A stretch of 52,028 nucleotides of DNA from Monosiga brevicollis MX1 (GCF_000002865.3 NW_001865054.1:387009-439036), one strand, 5' to 3'; shown: positions 1-21,300, numbered from the stretch's first letter. The notes: a model not told the origin generated them from the letters alone. Program-made: numbers and translations.

Positions 1-898
1 GACACACAGCAGTTGGTCCAACTCTGGTCAAGCGAGTTTCACTTAGCGAAGAATGTGTTTTGTCTACCCGGCTGTGCATTTGCATGTCGGTGGTGTGTGA
101 CTGAGTTGTTGTCTGAACGTGTTGGCGTGTTTCAAAAGTATTTGCCTTGGTTGCTTCCCCAGACCGAGCACCGGTCGGGCAGCGTGTATCCGTCTGGCTT
201 TGACTGAGAGGCGTGGGTGCTGGCCGTCCCTCGTCGGATATCTTCCAAATTCTTTTTTTCACGTAATTTTAAGCTGACCCTTAAAGAGCCATCTCTTGTC
301 CTTGCTTGGAAAAGCAAGTTTTTCTCGACTCAAAATGGCATTTTTGGCTCTGCCTGCACTTGCCTCCCGGCGATGGCAATTTTGCGATGATTTTCGTTGA
401 ATATTCATCGATTTTTTTCTGCTTTTTTTTGCGCAAATGTTTCCTCAGTTGCGGAAACATGGTTTTCCCACTCCTTGCCATTTTTTGACTGCCTGTTCTT
501 TACCTATGAAAAGTGTGCCCTGTGCGGGTAACTTGGACCACCGAATACGGCTTTACGCTTGTGTCTGCGTGAAAGCGAAACAACAACTGCCGCATTGTGC
601 GCTCAAAAGTCGGGCTCCAGAAGTCATTGAGTCGAGTCGAGTCAGCGCATTGTCGTCTGTCAAAGACGACTCTCGCGTATTATCGGCTTGAATCACACGG
701 CCCAATCCTCTTATCAATGTGAGCCGCAAGGGTTACACTCAGCTCTACCCGAGGTAAGCGAACCAAAAACCCGGGCTCATCCTCGCCATGGTCGAATGCA
801 GATGATCACATGATCAACCAACCAACCAACACCACTCTGCTCGAACGGCAGCGAGCAAGTTGGCTGATTACACAATCATTACATGTACATGTCCCTGT

Positions 899-982
<84 letters not shown>

Positions 983-1545
983 TTTCAAAGTGTAACAAAG
1001 CCATCAAAGCGTTCACACACACACACACACACGCACACACACGCAAGTTTGATAATTTTTGGCAAAGTCAAGTCGGGTGAGTAGCAACAGCTGGCAGATA
1101 GACGGCCAGCAACCGCGTGTGTGGCGGGTGGATTGATGGCGGTGGTCTCCGTCTCTGTGTAGTGGTGGGTGAGGCGTGTGCTGCATGCTGCTGGCTTTTT
1201 CTTGGCCACCTTTGTCTGGTCATCTGCCGGTCCTGTCTGCCTGTTCTTTCTGCACCAGCTGTTGTTGGTATGCCCGAGTGGGTGCACCGGACGTTGCTCG
1301 AGGACAGGGATGGCAAGCGTTGAAAGACACGCGTGCTTGTCGTGATTGCCCGAGGCACCATCCCCCATTTTGCCGACTAGGCATGCTCACGACACACACC
1401 CCATGGCTGGCGCGTTTCAGGGGTTGGCCGAGACACGCACGGCTCGCTCAGCAAGCCCGGACATCGGCATCTTCGCGGGAGGGGGGCACGGTTGCGCCAA
1501 CTTCTCAAATCAACACCAGTTTACAAAGCAAGGGCAAAGGTCGTG
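1..1545. other. Leader region without a supported gene
   Basis: No open frame here resembles a known protein or joins convincingly to another through splice sites. The region holds two AC microsatellites (901-980 and 1014-1043) and small perfect hairpins: ATGTTTCC/GGAAACAT at 437-460 and GTCGTCT/AGACGAC at 652-670. The last few hundred bases are presumably the promoter and 5' UTR of the malic enzyme gene that starts at 1546. The left part could belong to a gene outside the window. Confidence 0.5.
901..980. repeat. (AC)40 microsatellite
   Basis: Forty uninterrupted AC units. A second, imperfect AC tract follows at 1014-1043 after a 33-base spacer. Both give long meaningless His/Thr or Val/Cys frames. 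The tract lies about 0.6 kb upstream of the malic enzyme start. Confidence 0.97.
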
Positions 1546-5643
<4,098 letters not shown>

Positions 5644-6020
5644 GGCACTGCGCATGTCATCTTGGTTGCATACGCCTGTGGCCAGTGGGCTGCCTTCCTC
5701 TTCTTTTTCCCAACAGCCTCTCGCGGCAACCCAATTCACTGTCAAAAACGTCTTTGATGGTCAAATGCCTTTTTTTTTTTTTTTTTTTTTAAAATTGTTG
5801 AGGTCAAAATGGAGGGGGAAAGCAAAATAACACACAACATCAAAGTGTGACAATGGGGTACAGTTCAGTGGCCTTGGTGTTCTTTGTTGTATTTCTCTCT
5901 CTCTCTCTGTTTGACGACTGAGAGCAAGCGTGTGAAACGGCAGCGGCAAGTTCCGAACTCGAGGAAAGGGAAGCTGGAGGAGCTGTTGGCGTTGTGTGAC
6001 ATCCAATACAAACGATTGCC
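5644..6020. promoter_or_regulatory. Tandem intergenic gap upstream of Rpt3
   Basis: This is the gap between the malic enzyme stop and the Rpt3 start. It holds a T-run at 5768-5790 and a CT tract at 5893-5908, about 115 bases before the Rpt3 ATG. No gene is seen in it. It presumably carries the malic enzyme 3' end and the Rpt3 promoter and 5' UTR. Confidence 0.6.
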
Positions 6021-8873
<2,853 letters not shown>

Positions 8874-9187
8874 AAGCCCCAGTGTGGCTTTTTGGTACGG
8901 CTGTGGCGGCACCATTTGAATGTCGTGGCATGGCCGGGCCATCGGTATTCCGCTTGATGTAAAAATTCAATGTTTATCAGGCGCCCCACCCAATTCTGGT
9001 GTTACAAGTCATTATGATCCCATGATCCGTCCCGTCTTCTTGGGATACGCTCAACACACGTTGCTTCCTTGAGACACCACCCGCGCCACGAGACCGTGAG
9101 CTTGTGTGTGTGTGTGCTCCTATCAATTATCACGCTGCGTAAAGATGTTTCGCTCACACGCAAAAGAGGTAAATGGCAGCGTTGGTT
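8874..9187. other. Convergent gap between Rpt3 and fascin
   Basis: Tail-to-tail intergenic DNA holding both 3' ends. A short GT run lies near 9104-9114. No gene or structured RNA is seen in it. Confidence 0.6.
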
Positions 9188-10687
9188 TTAATACTCAAAC
9201 AGGGTCGACTCGTCGATGCGGGTGGCATCTGCCGATACAGCACCGTTTTGGTGCACCTTGGCGTATTTTGTTTCGCCAGCTGGGCCTGGGACGCGAATAG
9301 CAAACTTGGAAAGGGAGACAAACTCAAGGAAGAGGGATGTGGGCTCCACGGAAGTGGCTGCCAGCTTGGAATAATCATCACTGGGGGCAAAGTAGCGACC
9401 ATTGGGGCCCTTGATCTGGCAGTGGCCGGCCTTGACGTGCATGTGGAAGACGGTGGGCTGGGCGCGATTGCACATGAGGTTGCCCGTCTCCTCACCTGCC
9501 ATGTTGAGAAAGCCGTATTTGGTGCGAAGGACAAGGCGGGGGCGATTGGTCATCTCGTACACGAACAGAGCCTCCTCTGTGGGCTCGTGGCCGTTGGCCG
9601 CCATGCTTCCGTTCTTCTTGGCCGTGATGTAGGCGCCATTGCTGGCACGCAGCGCCAGTTTTTCATTGAAAAACTCGAGCTGAAAGCGTGCCTCGGGCTG
9701 CGTCTTGGTTTCAGAGTCGCCCATCAGGTCGCCATTGCCATTGATGTAGCAAAACAGGTTCTTGTGGGTGCGCAACGCCCAACGACCGTCATCGCCCACC
9801 TCGAGCTGAAACTGTTCGGCATCGCCGGTCTGGGATTGGCTGGCCAGGATGGCCGTGCCGACGGCCACGGACACCTTCTTACCGAACCAAGCCGTCATTT
9901 TGATCTGAGGTTGGCTGTCCTCGAACACATACAGCTCGTCCTTGCCGGGAGGTCCAGGTTTGGTGGCCTTGCAAACGCCGTCGCCGCCAATGCTGGACAG
10001 GAATCGACCGTTGGCGGCCTGAAAAGCCACTTGGCCGCCGAGGAGACGAAGTCCATACTGAGCGGTCGGGCCAGCCTCTTCGACCAGACTGCCAGACTGG
10101 TCCAAGAACTTGCCGTTGGCTGCCTGGATGGTGTAGCGGTTGGTCTCCTCGACAAATTGCAGCGACATGACCGCATCGTCCCCCCAGGGAATGACCTCGT
10201 CCGTGGTCACCCGCTGACCATCCGCGTTGAGGTGCATAAAGGTCTTTCGGTTGACATTCCAGATGTTCATTTGCGGATGCAGAGCCAGGTTCAAGTGAAA
10301 ATAACGGTCTTCAGCCAGGGTGCGGCCGTAGGCGTCGACGTGTTCTCCATGGCCACCCACGTAAAAGCCAGCGCTGGAGAGAAGGGCAAAACGGCCACTA
10401 TCATCCGGGACCAGTTCAAAACGCTCATTCTCACCAATGCTCTCAGCAGTGGACTCCAGGCGTCCATCAGAGGTGGCACTGAGGTAGCGACCCTGGTGCG
10501 TACGAAGGGCGACCGTCGAGCCCGCGCCATCGGGTTGCTCAAAGACAAAGATCTGTTTGTTCTTCATCACCTTGCTGCTTACGTTGATGCGGTTGCCAAA
10601 GGGTTCGACCGTCAGGTACAAGCCCTCATGGTTGCGGAGGCCAAAAGCCCACGGGAGGAGTTGGCCCGGATGCGTAGGCATGGTCAT
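9188..10687 (-). CDS. Fascin, actin-bundling protein (single exon, 499 aa)
   Basis: Fascin cross-links parallel actin filaments in filopodia and similar projections. The protein aligns from end to end with animal fascin (493 aa), which is four beta-trefoil domains. Visible landmarks are FGLRNHEGLYLTVEPFG, KNKQIFVFEQPD, ALHPQMNIWNVNRKTFMHL, KPGPPGKDELYVFED, LALRASNGAYITAKKNG, NRPRLVLRTKYGFLN and the family ending ESTLFEY (human ASLWEY). I chose the ATG at 10687, whose protein starts MTMPTHPGQLL and is close to fascin length. The frame is open further upstream to about 10873, but that part has no fascin similarity. No intron interrupts the 1.5 kb, unlike most neighbours. In a choanoflagellate it would plausibly act in filopodia or the microvillar collar; that is inference. 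Confidence 0.96.
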   Translation of the reverse strand: MTMPTHPGQLLPWAFGLRNHEGLYLTVEPFGNRINVSSKVMKNKQIFVFEQPDGAGSTVALRTHQGRYLSATSDGRLESTAESIGENERFELVPDDSGRFALLSSAGFYVGGHGEHVDAYGRTLAEDRYFHLNLALHPQMNIWNVNRKTFMHLNADGQRVTTDEVIPWGDDAVMSLQFVEETNRYTIQAANGKFLDQSGSLVEEAGPTAQYGLRLLGGQVAFQAANGRFLSSIGGDGVCKATKPGPPGKDELYVFEDSQPQIKMTAWFGKKVSVAVGTAILASQSQTGDAEQFQLEVGDDGRWALRTHKNLFCYINGNGDLMGDSETKTQPEARFQLEFFNEKLALRASNGAYITAKKNGSMAANGHEPTEEALFVYEMTNRPRLVLRTKYGFLNMAGEETGNLMCNRAQPTVFHMHVKAGHCQIKGPNGRYFAPSDDYSKLAATSVEPTSLFLEFVSLSKFAIRVPGPAGETKYAKVHQNGAVSADATRIDESTLFEY

Positions 10688-11273
10688 GATTGGCGGTCGC
10701 AAACAAAGCCGGAAACCGGAAGTCGAAAGCAAAACAAGGTGCACAAGCTCGTCAGAAGGAGAGCAAATGCGAGACTGGCGCTGACAGTGTGTGCTGGCGG
10801 CAGGCGCAGTGGTCCGCGGTGGGCGTTGACGTTGGAGAGTCAATGGAAGCTTATGGAATCCAATGTCAGACAACTCTAGGGTTTACTGCTACCTCTTGTC
10901 AGTGTGTGAAGTGAAAACACAAACGAGCCAATGCCTCTTTCGACTTGACCTGATAGCTCGCTAAGACTTCATCCCTTCCTTGAGCGGTCAACGCGAGATT
11001 TGTGATTGGCCCTGGGGAAAGGCTCGCAATGATACTGGTATTGGATTCATACATCAAGATAAATTATGATTGGCAGTCACTCGTCGGCCGACGTAAAAGG
11101 CTCACAGGTCTCTTAAATGATAACTCGTGCAAACAACATGGTCAAACAGCCAACCATCATGCTTTCGCTCGAGGAGAGGTGATGTTTGCGATTTGACATG
11201 CACTAAAAAAAAAAAAAAGAGGTACCAGCGAAGGTGGGGCAAATAGAAAAAGAGCAGATAAAAAAATTGCAGT
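10688..11273. other. Gap between THUMPD1 3' end and fascin start
   Basis: Both flanking genes lie on the minus strand, so this holds the fascin promoter and 5' UTR (right of its ATG as drawn) and the THUMPD1 3' end. There is an A-run at 11205-11218. No supported gene. Confidence 0.55.
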
Positions 11274-13001
11274 CTAGGATGCGTCTTCATCTGCCGCAAT
11301 GGGCGCTTCTGGCTCCTGCTGTTTGGCCGGCTGATCGGGAAATGACTGAGGTTTGAAGAAGAAGCACGCCCCAAAAAGAAAAAAAGGGTGAGATTGTCGC
11401 TCAAGCTTTACACATATGCCGTATGGGAAGATGGCAGACGTCCGATTGTCAAGCAGTTTTTCTTCGCGTTGGGTTTCACCGATGAAGGGGTGGGAGTCGT
11501 CCCGAGGGACAGCCTTCATGCAGACCACCCACGCATGCAGCCTGGCGCAAGTTATGACAAAACGCAAGGCTTACCGCTTTCACAATTTCACGAAGGTTGT
11601 AACGGCGAAAGGTAGATCGGTAGCCAGCCAAAATGGAAACACCCGCGACGTGCTGTAGGTTGCGCAGCATCATCAAGTCAACCATGAGCACCGTAATAAA
11701 TTGTTTTGAGTGAGTGAATTCAGTATTGCGATGTCAGCACCGACCTTGATCAGTTCAATGACCACGGTGACACTAGGAGTCGTTAAGTCTATAGAAAAGT
11801 CAACGTCACGAGAAACAACGATGAGAAGGGTAAGGCAAAGGGAAAAACCAGGCAGATATGCGAATAGCTGCCTTGGGATGTGGAGGTCCGGCACAAATCG
11901 GGCCTGGGAAAAAAGGGGGAACATACCAGCTTTGTGCGGCTGGAGCTCCTCGATAGCTGCCAGGGCATGGATGAGGGCATCTCGATCCAGCTTTTGGTTA
12001 AAGCGCCGCTTCAAGTCAATGGCGTACTGCACAAGCACACATGCGGTAAGCAACACGAGAAAATCGTCAAGAGGTGGAAAAGCGCTGGGTTGGGCCGCCA
12101 GCTCGAGCAGGTGAAACTCACTGTCGTGGGGGGCTGACCAACGGCCAACGGGGTGTTGGGCAGAAGTGACTTGAGACAGGCAGAGATAGCTTCTATTGAA
12201 GCCTCACAGGTACGCTGAACGGGAAGAAGACGCTCGATGACGCGACTGGGGGCAACGCCCGTGGTGCGACATTGTTCAGCAATCTTGATGACAAGGGGAG
12301 TTGGATCTTGCTCCAGGGCCAGAAACATGACGCCCTTCAGAAATTTAGCGCACAAAGAAAAAACACTAAAGACGTGAGAGCAGCCAAGTGTGCGATTCCG
12401 GCACAAGCACGCCAAGCGGAGCTCACCTTGACATCAATGTGCATTTGCTGCAGTGAAGCAGCTGGGCCAGAGGGTTTACCATCGGGCCGACGGGAGGCTT
12501 GCAAGGCATCCAGCTCTGCCTTGAGCTCGTCTTCGACTGTCAGTGTGTCCGAATCGGCAGTGGTAGAGGAAGAGGCAGCTTCAGCAGCAGTTGCGCTGTC
12601 AATCAGCTGTTGTGAATGGCGATCGTGGTCAGCTTGGCTTCCAAGGATTTGAGCTGACGTCGGGAACGTCATGACTCAGGGGAGGAGCTCGTCGATGCGG
12701 CGGGCGCGCCTAACCTCGGCGAGAAGGTTGCGCGCATCTGCCAGAGCCTTGCCCTCGTGCATTGGACTGCAAGTGATGAGACACCCTTGCAGGTTGGGCT
12801 TGAGGGCCAATCCAGCATATTTGCCACGCTGTGTGGTCCGCACGAGTCAGGCTGTGAGAGGCCGGTGTCAAGTGCAGCAACAAGAGGCGCAACGCAGTGG
12901 GCAGAGGTATCATCTCATCATCCGAACAAACAGACCTTGCCATTGCCGACATATTGGTTCTTCCGCCGCTTTGCGGACCCTGAGGCTGGTGGCGGCGGCA
13001 T
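11274..13001 (-). CDS. THUMP-domain protein, THUMPD1/Tan1 homologue (multi-exon)
   Basis: THUMPD1/Tan1 is the tRNA-binding adaptor that lets the acetyltransferase NAT10/Kre33 make N4-acetylcytidine in tRNA. The N-terminus (ATG at 13001) reads MPPPPASGSAKRRKNQYVG, like the basic start of animal THUMPD1. An acidic Ser/Glu-rich middle follows (TADSDTLTVEDELKAELDAL). Then comes the THUMP region: ALEQDPTPLVIKIAEQ, RLLPVQRTCEASIEAI, YAIDLKRRFNQKLDRDALI, LTTPSVTVVIELIKV and ILAGYRSTFRRYNLREIVK. These align in order with human RMLPVSGTCKAF, YTVVVEIIKAV and FRKYNLQEVVK. The low-complexity tail ends EAPIAADEDAS before the stop at 11274-11276. I read about six or seven exons. The function is inferred from the family. 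Confidence 0.88.
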
Positions 13002-14820
<1,819 letters not shown>

Positions 14821-15212
14821 ATTAACTAGTCGCATCCTTCAATGTTGTGCGAGCTGTCGCATCCTGATGCCTTGATGGTTTTTCTTGATGCTTGACGCTT
14901 TTGTGCATGTAATCCCCATTCCAAAAACATAATCGAAATTCGAATCCCATGACCAAAAAAAAAGATGTCTCTGGTGTCCATTATCTGGATGTTCACATGT
15001 CCATATCCCACTTTCCTCAAAACAAATTCAAAAAGACAACAGTGGTTTGTTCAAGCAGAAGAGGTATCATTGGCATGGGTATACAAGAGTCTTTCAATTG
15101 GCCGAGTTTTCAGGGATTGTTGATCCTGGTTCTACCTTGCAATCCGCACGAGGTGGCCACTCAAAGTCGACATCCTAGCAAACCCATGAGCCATGGTGAG
15201 CACCGGCCCGAA
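14821..15212. other. Convergent gap between actin and PUS10
   Basis: AT-richer tail-to-tail DNA carrying the actin 3' UTR and the PUS10 3' end. No gene seen. Confidence 0.6.
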
Positions 15213-17529
15213 TCATTCAGTCAAATTCTCGCTTGCCGTGCGTGGAAAACCTACTGTGACATCAAGAGCAAGAATGTCGCATTCACAGTCGCCCAGCAAG
15301 TCGGCCAGGCTGGGCGTTGTGCGTCCCAAATCGCTATGCACAAACTCCTTGATATAGGTGCCTATGCAGCCGACGAGTTGCAGGTGAGAATTGGGCGTGA
15401 TGATCACTTCCCGCTTCGTGGCCTACTGCAACTCGCAAGCCGAGCGTGCTCGCAAAAGCCATCTGACCTGATTCTGTCTGCAAGTTGAGCAGATAGTAGT
15501 TTGCTTGTTCCAAGGGTTGAATCTGCAAGCTAGCACGGTCAAAAGGAACAGAAAAGAAACAGACCCATGAGGCGTGGAGTTGATAAGCATCTCACAGTCA
15601 CAGAGTCAATGCTTCAGTCTGCACGAACCGGAAAATCGTGCGCTCGCGTACAGCAGCAGTGCGTCGGTGCAGCACTCGAAGCGGTGTGCGTTGGTACACT
15701 CGGACATTCTATTCTCGCGAAACCGCATGAGGATGGTGTCATGCTGCGCTCTGAGCGGGAGCACAGGCCAGGGGAGCTGACCTTCTTATTGTTGAAGGCC
15801 ACAATTTCATCAGCTGTCAGCTCGCGTGAGCACCAGATGGGACACTGATAGGATTTCGTCTTGCTGCCAGCAGAAGCCTTGAGCGCGTCGATGCTGGCTT
15901 CAGCTTGAATGATGCAAAGATCGCTCACGCGCACATGGGGATGCTTGTTGATTTCCTCCTGCAAACGGCACATTTCCTCCCACGGTATGTAATGACGAAG
16001 GGCGTCGGTGAATCCGATGGCAAAGGGCCGCCCTTCGCCGAGCATGCGCACGTCCACATCCTACTCGCGCCAGAGCGGGGTTGTGAGTGACTTGCTGCCT
16101 CGCGATAGCATTGGGGTGGATGCGCTAACGTTCGGACACACACCTCCCGACCAGCCGAGATGAAGGTGCCCGGTTCCGTCCGCAGGGCTGGCAGCAAGGG
16201 GTCCCGGATAATTTGTTCCACTGATTCCTCACCCTTCTCCGCCCACGGGCTCTGGGGAATGCCTCGCCTGGTCTTGATGTAACGACCTGCACCAAGTGGT
16301 CGAACCATCAACGCAACGCTTGTTGTTCTCCAACCCCCCGCCCCCTGCCTCGCCACGCGAAGATGACAAATCCCACTTGCTAAACACCAGCTGCGCACGC
16401 AATGAGGACCATACCGCCAATCCAAATGGGAGCGCGCTGAAAGGTGACAGCGGGCGGGGCAATGGGTTTGCTTGGGGCCTTGGGGGGGCATGGCATGTGG
16501 CTGATGGGTGCGCACATGTACAAAAGGATGTGAGAAGGCCATGGGGTACTGCGATAGATGTCATGCTGCGATGGGCAAGGGCAAGGGGATAGTGTTTGCC
16601 AACCGAGTGTAAGTGCTCATGTCGATGCGCTCCAGGAGGCTGTCGATATCCTTGGTCGTCCAGGGTCGAATCACTCCGCGCTGAGAAAAATAAACGAGAA
16701 TGGAAGAGAAGAGTCAGCGCTGCACAAAAAGTGTCCCCATGCGGTGAGGGGTCAACGTGGCTCGCAGGCCGACGCTACCCAGCGGTGTTGATGAGCACGT
16801 ACTTTTTGAGCTTTGGGCCGACGAAAGTTGTGCCGTACTTTGCTCAGGCGATCGTAAAACTGCAGCGAGTGGGCGGTCTCCCACGTCTGATCCCAATACA
16901 GTGTGTGATGTTTGAGTGAAGGAGCGCAACCGTGGAGAAACCGCACATGATGTTTGGCACAGCGATGACCAGCGTACCAGGTGAACGAGGAACTCATGGC
17001 CACCCCCCCAAGTGTACTGGGGCAGGAGCGGCATGAGTTGGTGTCGCAACGCTTCCCGCACGGCATTTTTAAGAGGCACATTCTCTTGAATGGTGACTCC
17101 CGCGCTGTGGTGGAAGGACAGCACGAGTCCCAGACACGATCAGGATCCGCATGCAGATACGGAACCATTTGAGCCGAAAAGGAGGCGCAAGTGCAACCCA
17201 GCTTTGCTTCCAACAAACCTGGATGAATGTGCCATGGTGAGGCTTCTCAGATGTGCATCAAAAGCAGCGGGAAGATTGATGCTAAAGTTGAGACGGGGAC
17301 TGTCGTAGCCCGGGCCGCCCACCGCACTGGCCAGCTCGCGCAGGTAGGCGTCATCATGAAGCTCGGGCAATAGGTTTTCACAAAGCACGCAAGGGCTCTC
17401 CGTCTCCACCGTTAAGTCGTCTTCTGGCGTAGTTTCCTCGCTATCTACAGTGTCAAATCGCGCACAGCACCATCGACACACCCCAAGCTGGCTCAAGGCC
17501 GCTGCCGTCACGCTTTTCGCGGTCGCCAT
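15213..17529 (-). CDS. PUS10: tRNA pseudouridine synthase Pus10 (multi-exon)
   Basis: Pus10 makes pseudouridine in the T-arm of tRNA (positions 54/55 in archaea and some eukaryotes). The N-terminal exon (ATG at 17529, MATAKSVTAAALSQLGVCRW) has the paired cysteines CRWCC and, later, CVLCENLLPEL, as in the zinc-binding THUMP-containing domain. The catalytic half is clear: VDVRMLGEGRPFAIGF (human VDVRTLGNGRPFAIEL), then SYQCPIWCSRELTADEI, RTPLRVLHRRTAAVRERTI (human KTPLRVLHRRPLAVRARVI), and GTYIKEFVHSDLGRTTPSL near the end. The last residues are TASENLTE before the stop at 15213. I read about ten short exons on the minus strand. A longer start upstream is possible, but the family's N-terminus fits 17529. 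Confidence 0.93.
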
Positions 17530-18363
17530 TCTTGCTCCTGCGCCTGCCAAAAATAATCCAAAAATCCTGATCCCCAACTCGTGGACCATCGAATGAATCA
17601 ACCGTCTGACATCTGACAATCTGACATTCAGAAGCGAAGCGGATGTGTAATGTTAGACACACTCTCAAAGGCCAACTGTACTAGAGAGAGAGAGAGAGCG
17701 AGATTGAAAGAAGAAAGAAAGGAAGAGAGAGCAGATGCGTGTGTGTGTGTGTGTTGATCATCATCATCTGCTTTGGCAAACAACAGTGACTGATCAACGA
17801 ACTGGGCGGTCGTGCTGAAACTCAGTGCATCCGCCTCCTTCGGATCGGGATTGATCTCCGCGGCGCGGCGTCCGCTCTCCCCTTCCACTTCAGTTGTTTC
17901 CTTGGACAAGGGCACGCCCCGTGCTGGGAGGGTGTCGCCGTATCAATACGAGCAGTACCTGCAGGTGTACATGCAGTGCGAGAATCCCTTTCTGGTACGC
18001 ACGTTGATGGCCAGCACGAGGGCGCAGCCGTAGGGGTGTCGCAGCTGTGAAGAGCGGGCTTGAAAATGAGTGGCATCGGCAGCATCAGATTGCCATGGCT
18101 GCTCGTACTTGTCTGAGCGCTTGGCATCTGAAGCATGCTCTGGGTTGCTCTGGATCGGGCAGCTCTTGACGCATGCACAGCACGCCGCTGCAGAGGTCAG
18201 GCCAAGCGGCTTCTCTCACTGATGCCGTTGCGCCGCGTTCCATAGGCGTGGCCGTACTGATCCTGAATGTGGGCCTGGCCCGGTCTTGAGGCATTCGATC
18301 AACACTTGTCCCATCCTCATTCTGATTCTGGCATTGTGTCGTGGCTCCTTGTCACCTTGCGCC
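17530..18363. promoter_or_regulatory. Divergent region, PUS10 / SHIP-like gene
   Basis: Head-to-head gap with a GA tract (17682-17698) and a GT tract (17738-17754). A stretch at about 17812-17995 on the plus strand has protein-like composition (including SPYQYEQYLQVYMQCENPF) and ends at a plausible GTACGC donor. It might be an upstream exon of the SHIP-like gene or a separate small gene. It matches nothing I recognise. Confidence 0.5.
17682..17754. repeat. GA and GT tracts in the PUS10/SHIP divergent gap
   Basis: A GA tract (17682-17698), a GAAAGAA-rich spacer and a GT tract (17738-17754). On the PUS10 strand the first is a CT tract, about 150 bases upstream of its ATG. Confidence 0.95.
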
Positions 18364-21300
18364 ATGGCTCGATACAATGCATTTGAAACAAGCCAAGAGG
18401 CATGGCACTACACCAACATGAGCCGGTACGCATCCCTGCGCGCTCGCGTCGATCTGACCCTAGTGCTCATAGAGGTTAAACCTTTGTTTGGCTTGTGTCT
18501 CCTGTCGAAAACGGGTCAAACACCCCAATAAATTCTGCAGATCGGTGGCGGAGACAATGCTAACTCGTCGCCGAGCCAAGGGCACCTTTCTCGTTCGCGA
18601 CTCGGAGCGCGTGCAGGGGGCCTCTGTCCTCTCCGTCTTGTAAGTCCATGCTTCCATGCAATTGGAGACATTTATGGATTGTGGTACTACTTTGAGCGAG
18701 CACTCCTCGACACGCAATGATCCTCATTCCTGTTCATCGCTGCCGTTTCTATCGTGGGGTGGGAAAATGGATGATGATAGCCAGGACGACTTGGTGCACC
18801 ACTACCGCCTGACAATTCGCGAGGACAACTCTGTCGTCGTAGACGTACGTGCGCTTGCCAAACATCACATTGGCCATGTCTCGCTGCCTTTTGCTTTTGC
18901 TTTTGGATTGCCCTCAACCATGTCCTCTCGCCGGTGACTCGTACACATTCTGGCTGATTCTGGCTGCGCAATTAGGGTGTGGATGCGGTATACCCGTCGC
19001 TTCGGGCCATGATCCACGCTCTACAAACAGAAAATATCCTTGCCAGTCCTCCCATCATCCCTCTTGAGCTCAACAACACCGGCATCTACGAAGAGACGCC
19101 CTCACACGCCTCAACCACCGATGATGATGATGATGACGACGACGAGGACGGGGACGATGATGAGTCAACTGGCGATTGTCGCCTCATTTCAGCTCTCAAG
19201 AGCAGTCTTGACCTCAACCATGCCACTTCCAGGTGCGTATCCTTGACTGACGCTTCCTACACTGTGACTTTCTACTCTTCTCATCGCCCAGTCGTCGTTG
19301 TGCTTCCCTTGTTTCGACTAACGCACGATCCCCCCCCCAGATCGGATCCCTCAGCTATGGGGCAACTGCAACAGTACATTCAAGGCACCGCGTGTCAAGA
19401 CAGCAACGCCATCAAGTCCATGGGTAGCATTCCTGGTTTCAACGAGATGGTATGTCTTTTTCCGCACTCAGACAATCTGGTTTGCACCTAGAACTTGACG
19501 GGCCTGACTCATCACTGCTGCGTTTGCGCAAAAACAGCTACATGCAGCCGCGAAGCCCTTACTCACCGAGCTACGACGCTTCACAACTCGTATGGAGGCC
19601 ACCCGCAATCTCTTCCAGCTCGCTAGCGAGGAACGCGGCTTTCCTGGCGCCGAACCGGTCCGTCTGGTGCTGCTCTATCACTGGTCTTGAGGCCCACCAA
19701 CTCCAGTGGCTCAGTGTTAGCCCCATCCGCGTATCCCATGCAAATTCACCTGTGCATCTTTGCCCGCGCTTTATCTTGCACCGCCACTCGTGTCTATAGT
19801 TTCAACTTCACGAGCTGGATGAGTCAAAAGCCGATGAAGACCCGCTGCTTTACCTCATTCACAATCTACAGATGGCCCGAGATATTTCGCAGGACGCATC
19901 CACTCAGGTTTTGCCTTGCTATCCTGGACATGTACACACCTCCCGTGCCCACGTCAGTGTCTCTCACGGTCGGCTACTACATGCTTCGGCTTTGCCCGCG
20001 CGACGCAGGCCACGTCGTTTCTGCGCCACTCCACGTGCCGTCATTCGGAGAAAGAGGCCCTCATCTATGAGGAGGGTCGCGCCCGCGATGACAACGTCTA
20101 CAGTTACAACGTGCGCAAGGTGGAAAAGGTCATGGGCAAAGCCGAGGAGCTGACTGTGGATGTCAACCAAGGCGTCGTCCTCACTCGCCACAGTGCCGGG
20201 TCACAGGACAACAAGGTTGGCCGGTCGTGCATCAAGTTTTGCCTTGCCTGGGCTCCATATGCCTCAAATTCTCACAGAGAGGGTTCTCATTCTCACTGGT
20301 GTTGCAATACCGGGATACGACCGTGACAACATTGGCCTGCGATCACCCATTAGACCTATCGTCACGACGAGGTTGTGCAACTGATCAAGTCGCGGTCCAA
20401 CAAACAGCGCTTGGCCATTTTGTTCCAGGGCAAACGACGCAAGGATTACATATTCGAAGATCTACAGGTTTGTTACGCTTCCTTCTTTCATCTGCTCGGG
20501 ATGGAGTCGCCCATTGCGAAGTGGCATCCCGCCGACTCATGCCTTTGTTTCCTCGCCTGGGCGTTATGTACGGCTTTTTACACGTCGGGTTAGCATCGAG
20601 AGGACTTTTGCCAAAAAGTGCGGATGCTCAAAATGCGACACGGTGGGCACCAACTTGAGGATAGCCGCCACTCCAAGCTGAGCATTTGGATTGGAACCTT
20701 CAACATGGGTGATGTATGTCCTTGCACGGATCTTTTTTGAAAATCCCCTTCTGCAAACGCCTGCGAATGTGCAACATACGTCAGCGACAGAGCCTGGCAC
20801 CTTCAAAAAGTGAAGCTCAATTCGTCTGGGTGTGTTTATGGCATGCACAGGTGGCGGCGCCCAACGACCTGAGTAGCTGGTTCGCTTGTCAAGGCCAAGG
20901 TCGAGCTCTCCCATCCAATTCAGAGCACGACATTCTAGCTATTGGTAGGCCTTTGAGTTTTGCTTCTTGTCTGTTTTTTTCCCGCTATCAAGAGGCGGGT
21001 CGCCACCCGCTTCTTTGAGAAGGAACATCACTTTGCGCCCTCATTCGTGCAACCATGACGCAATTCTTCGGTCTTAGGCTGCCAAGAGGCGGGCATGGCA
21101 GAAAAGGACTGGTTGGCGCTGGTGCGGCAACACATCGGTGCCGGCTACCAGCAACTGGCCTTTGCAAAATTGCTGCAGATTCGACTTGTGGTCTTCGTGC
21201 GCGATCAGCACATGAACAAAGTCAGCCATCTACAACAGAGCGTCGTTGCCACGGTCAGTACCTCCTGATAGCAGGCGCTCAGGCTGTCCTGGGTTGGGCC

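Noticed and set aside
437-670. Small hairpins as possible structured RNA
   Set aside because: Short isolated inverted repeats of 7-8 bp without any known RNA motif around them.
806-1084. His/Thr and Val/Cys repeat proteins
   Set aside because: Pure translation of AC microsatellites in several frames.
9173-10879. 568-codon open frame antisense to fascin
   Set aside because: Shadow of the fascin coding strand, which matches a known family along its full length.
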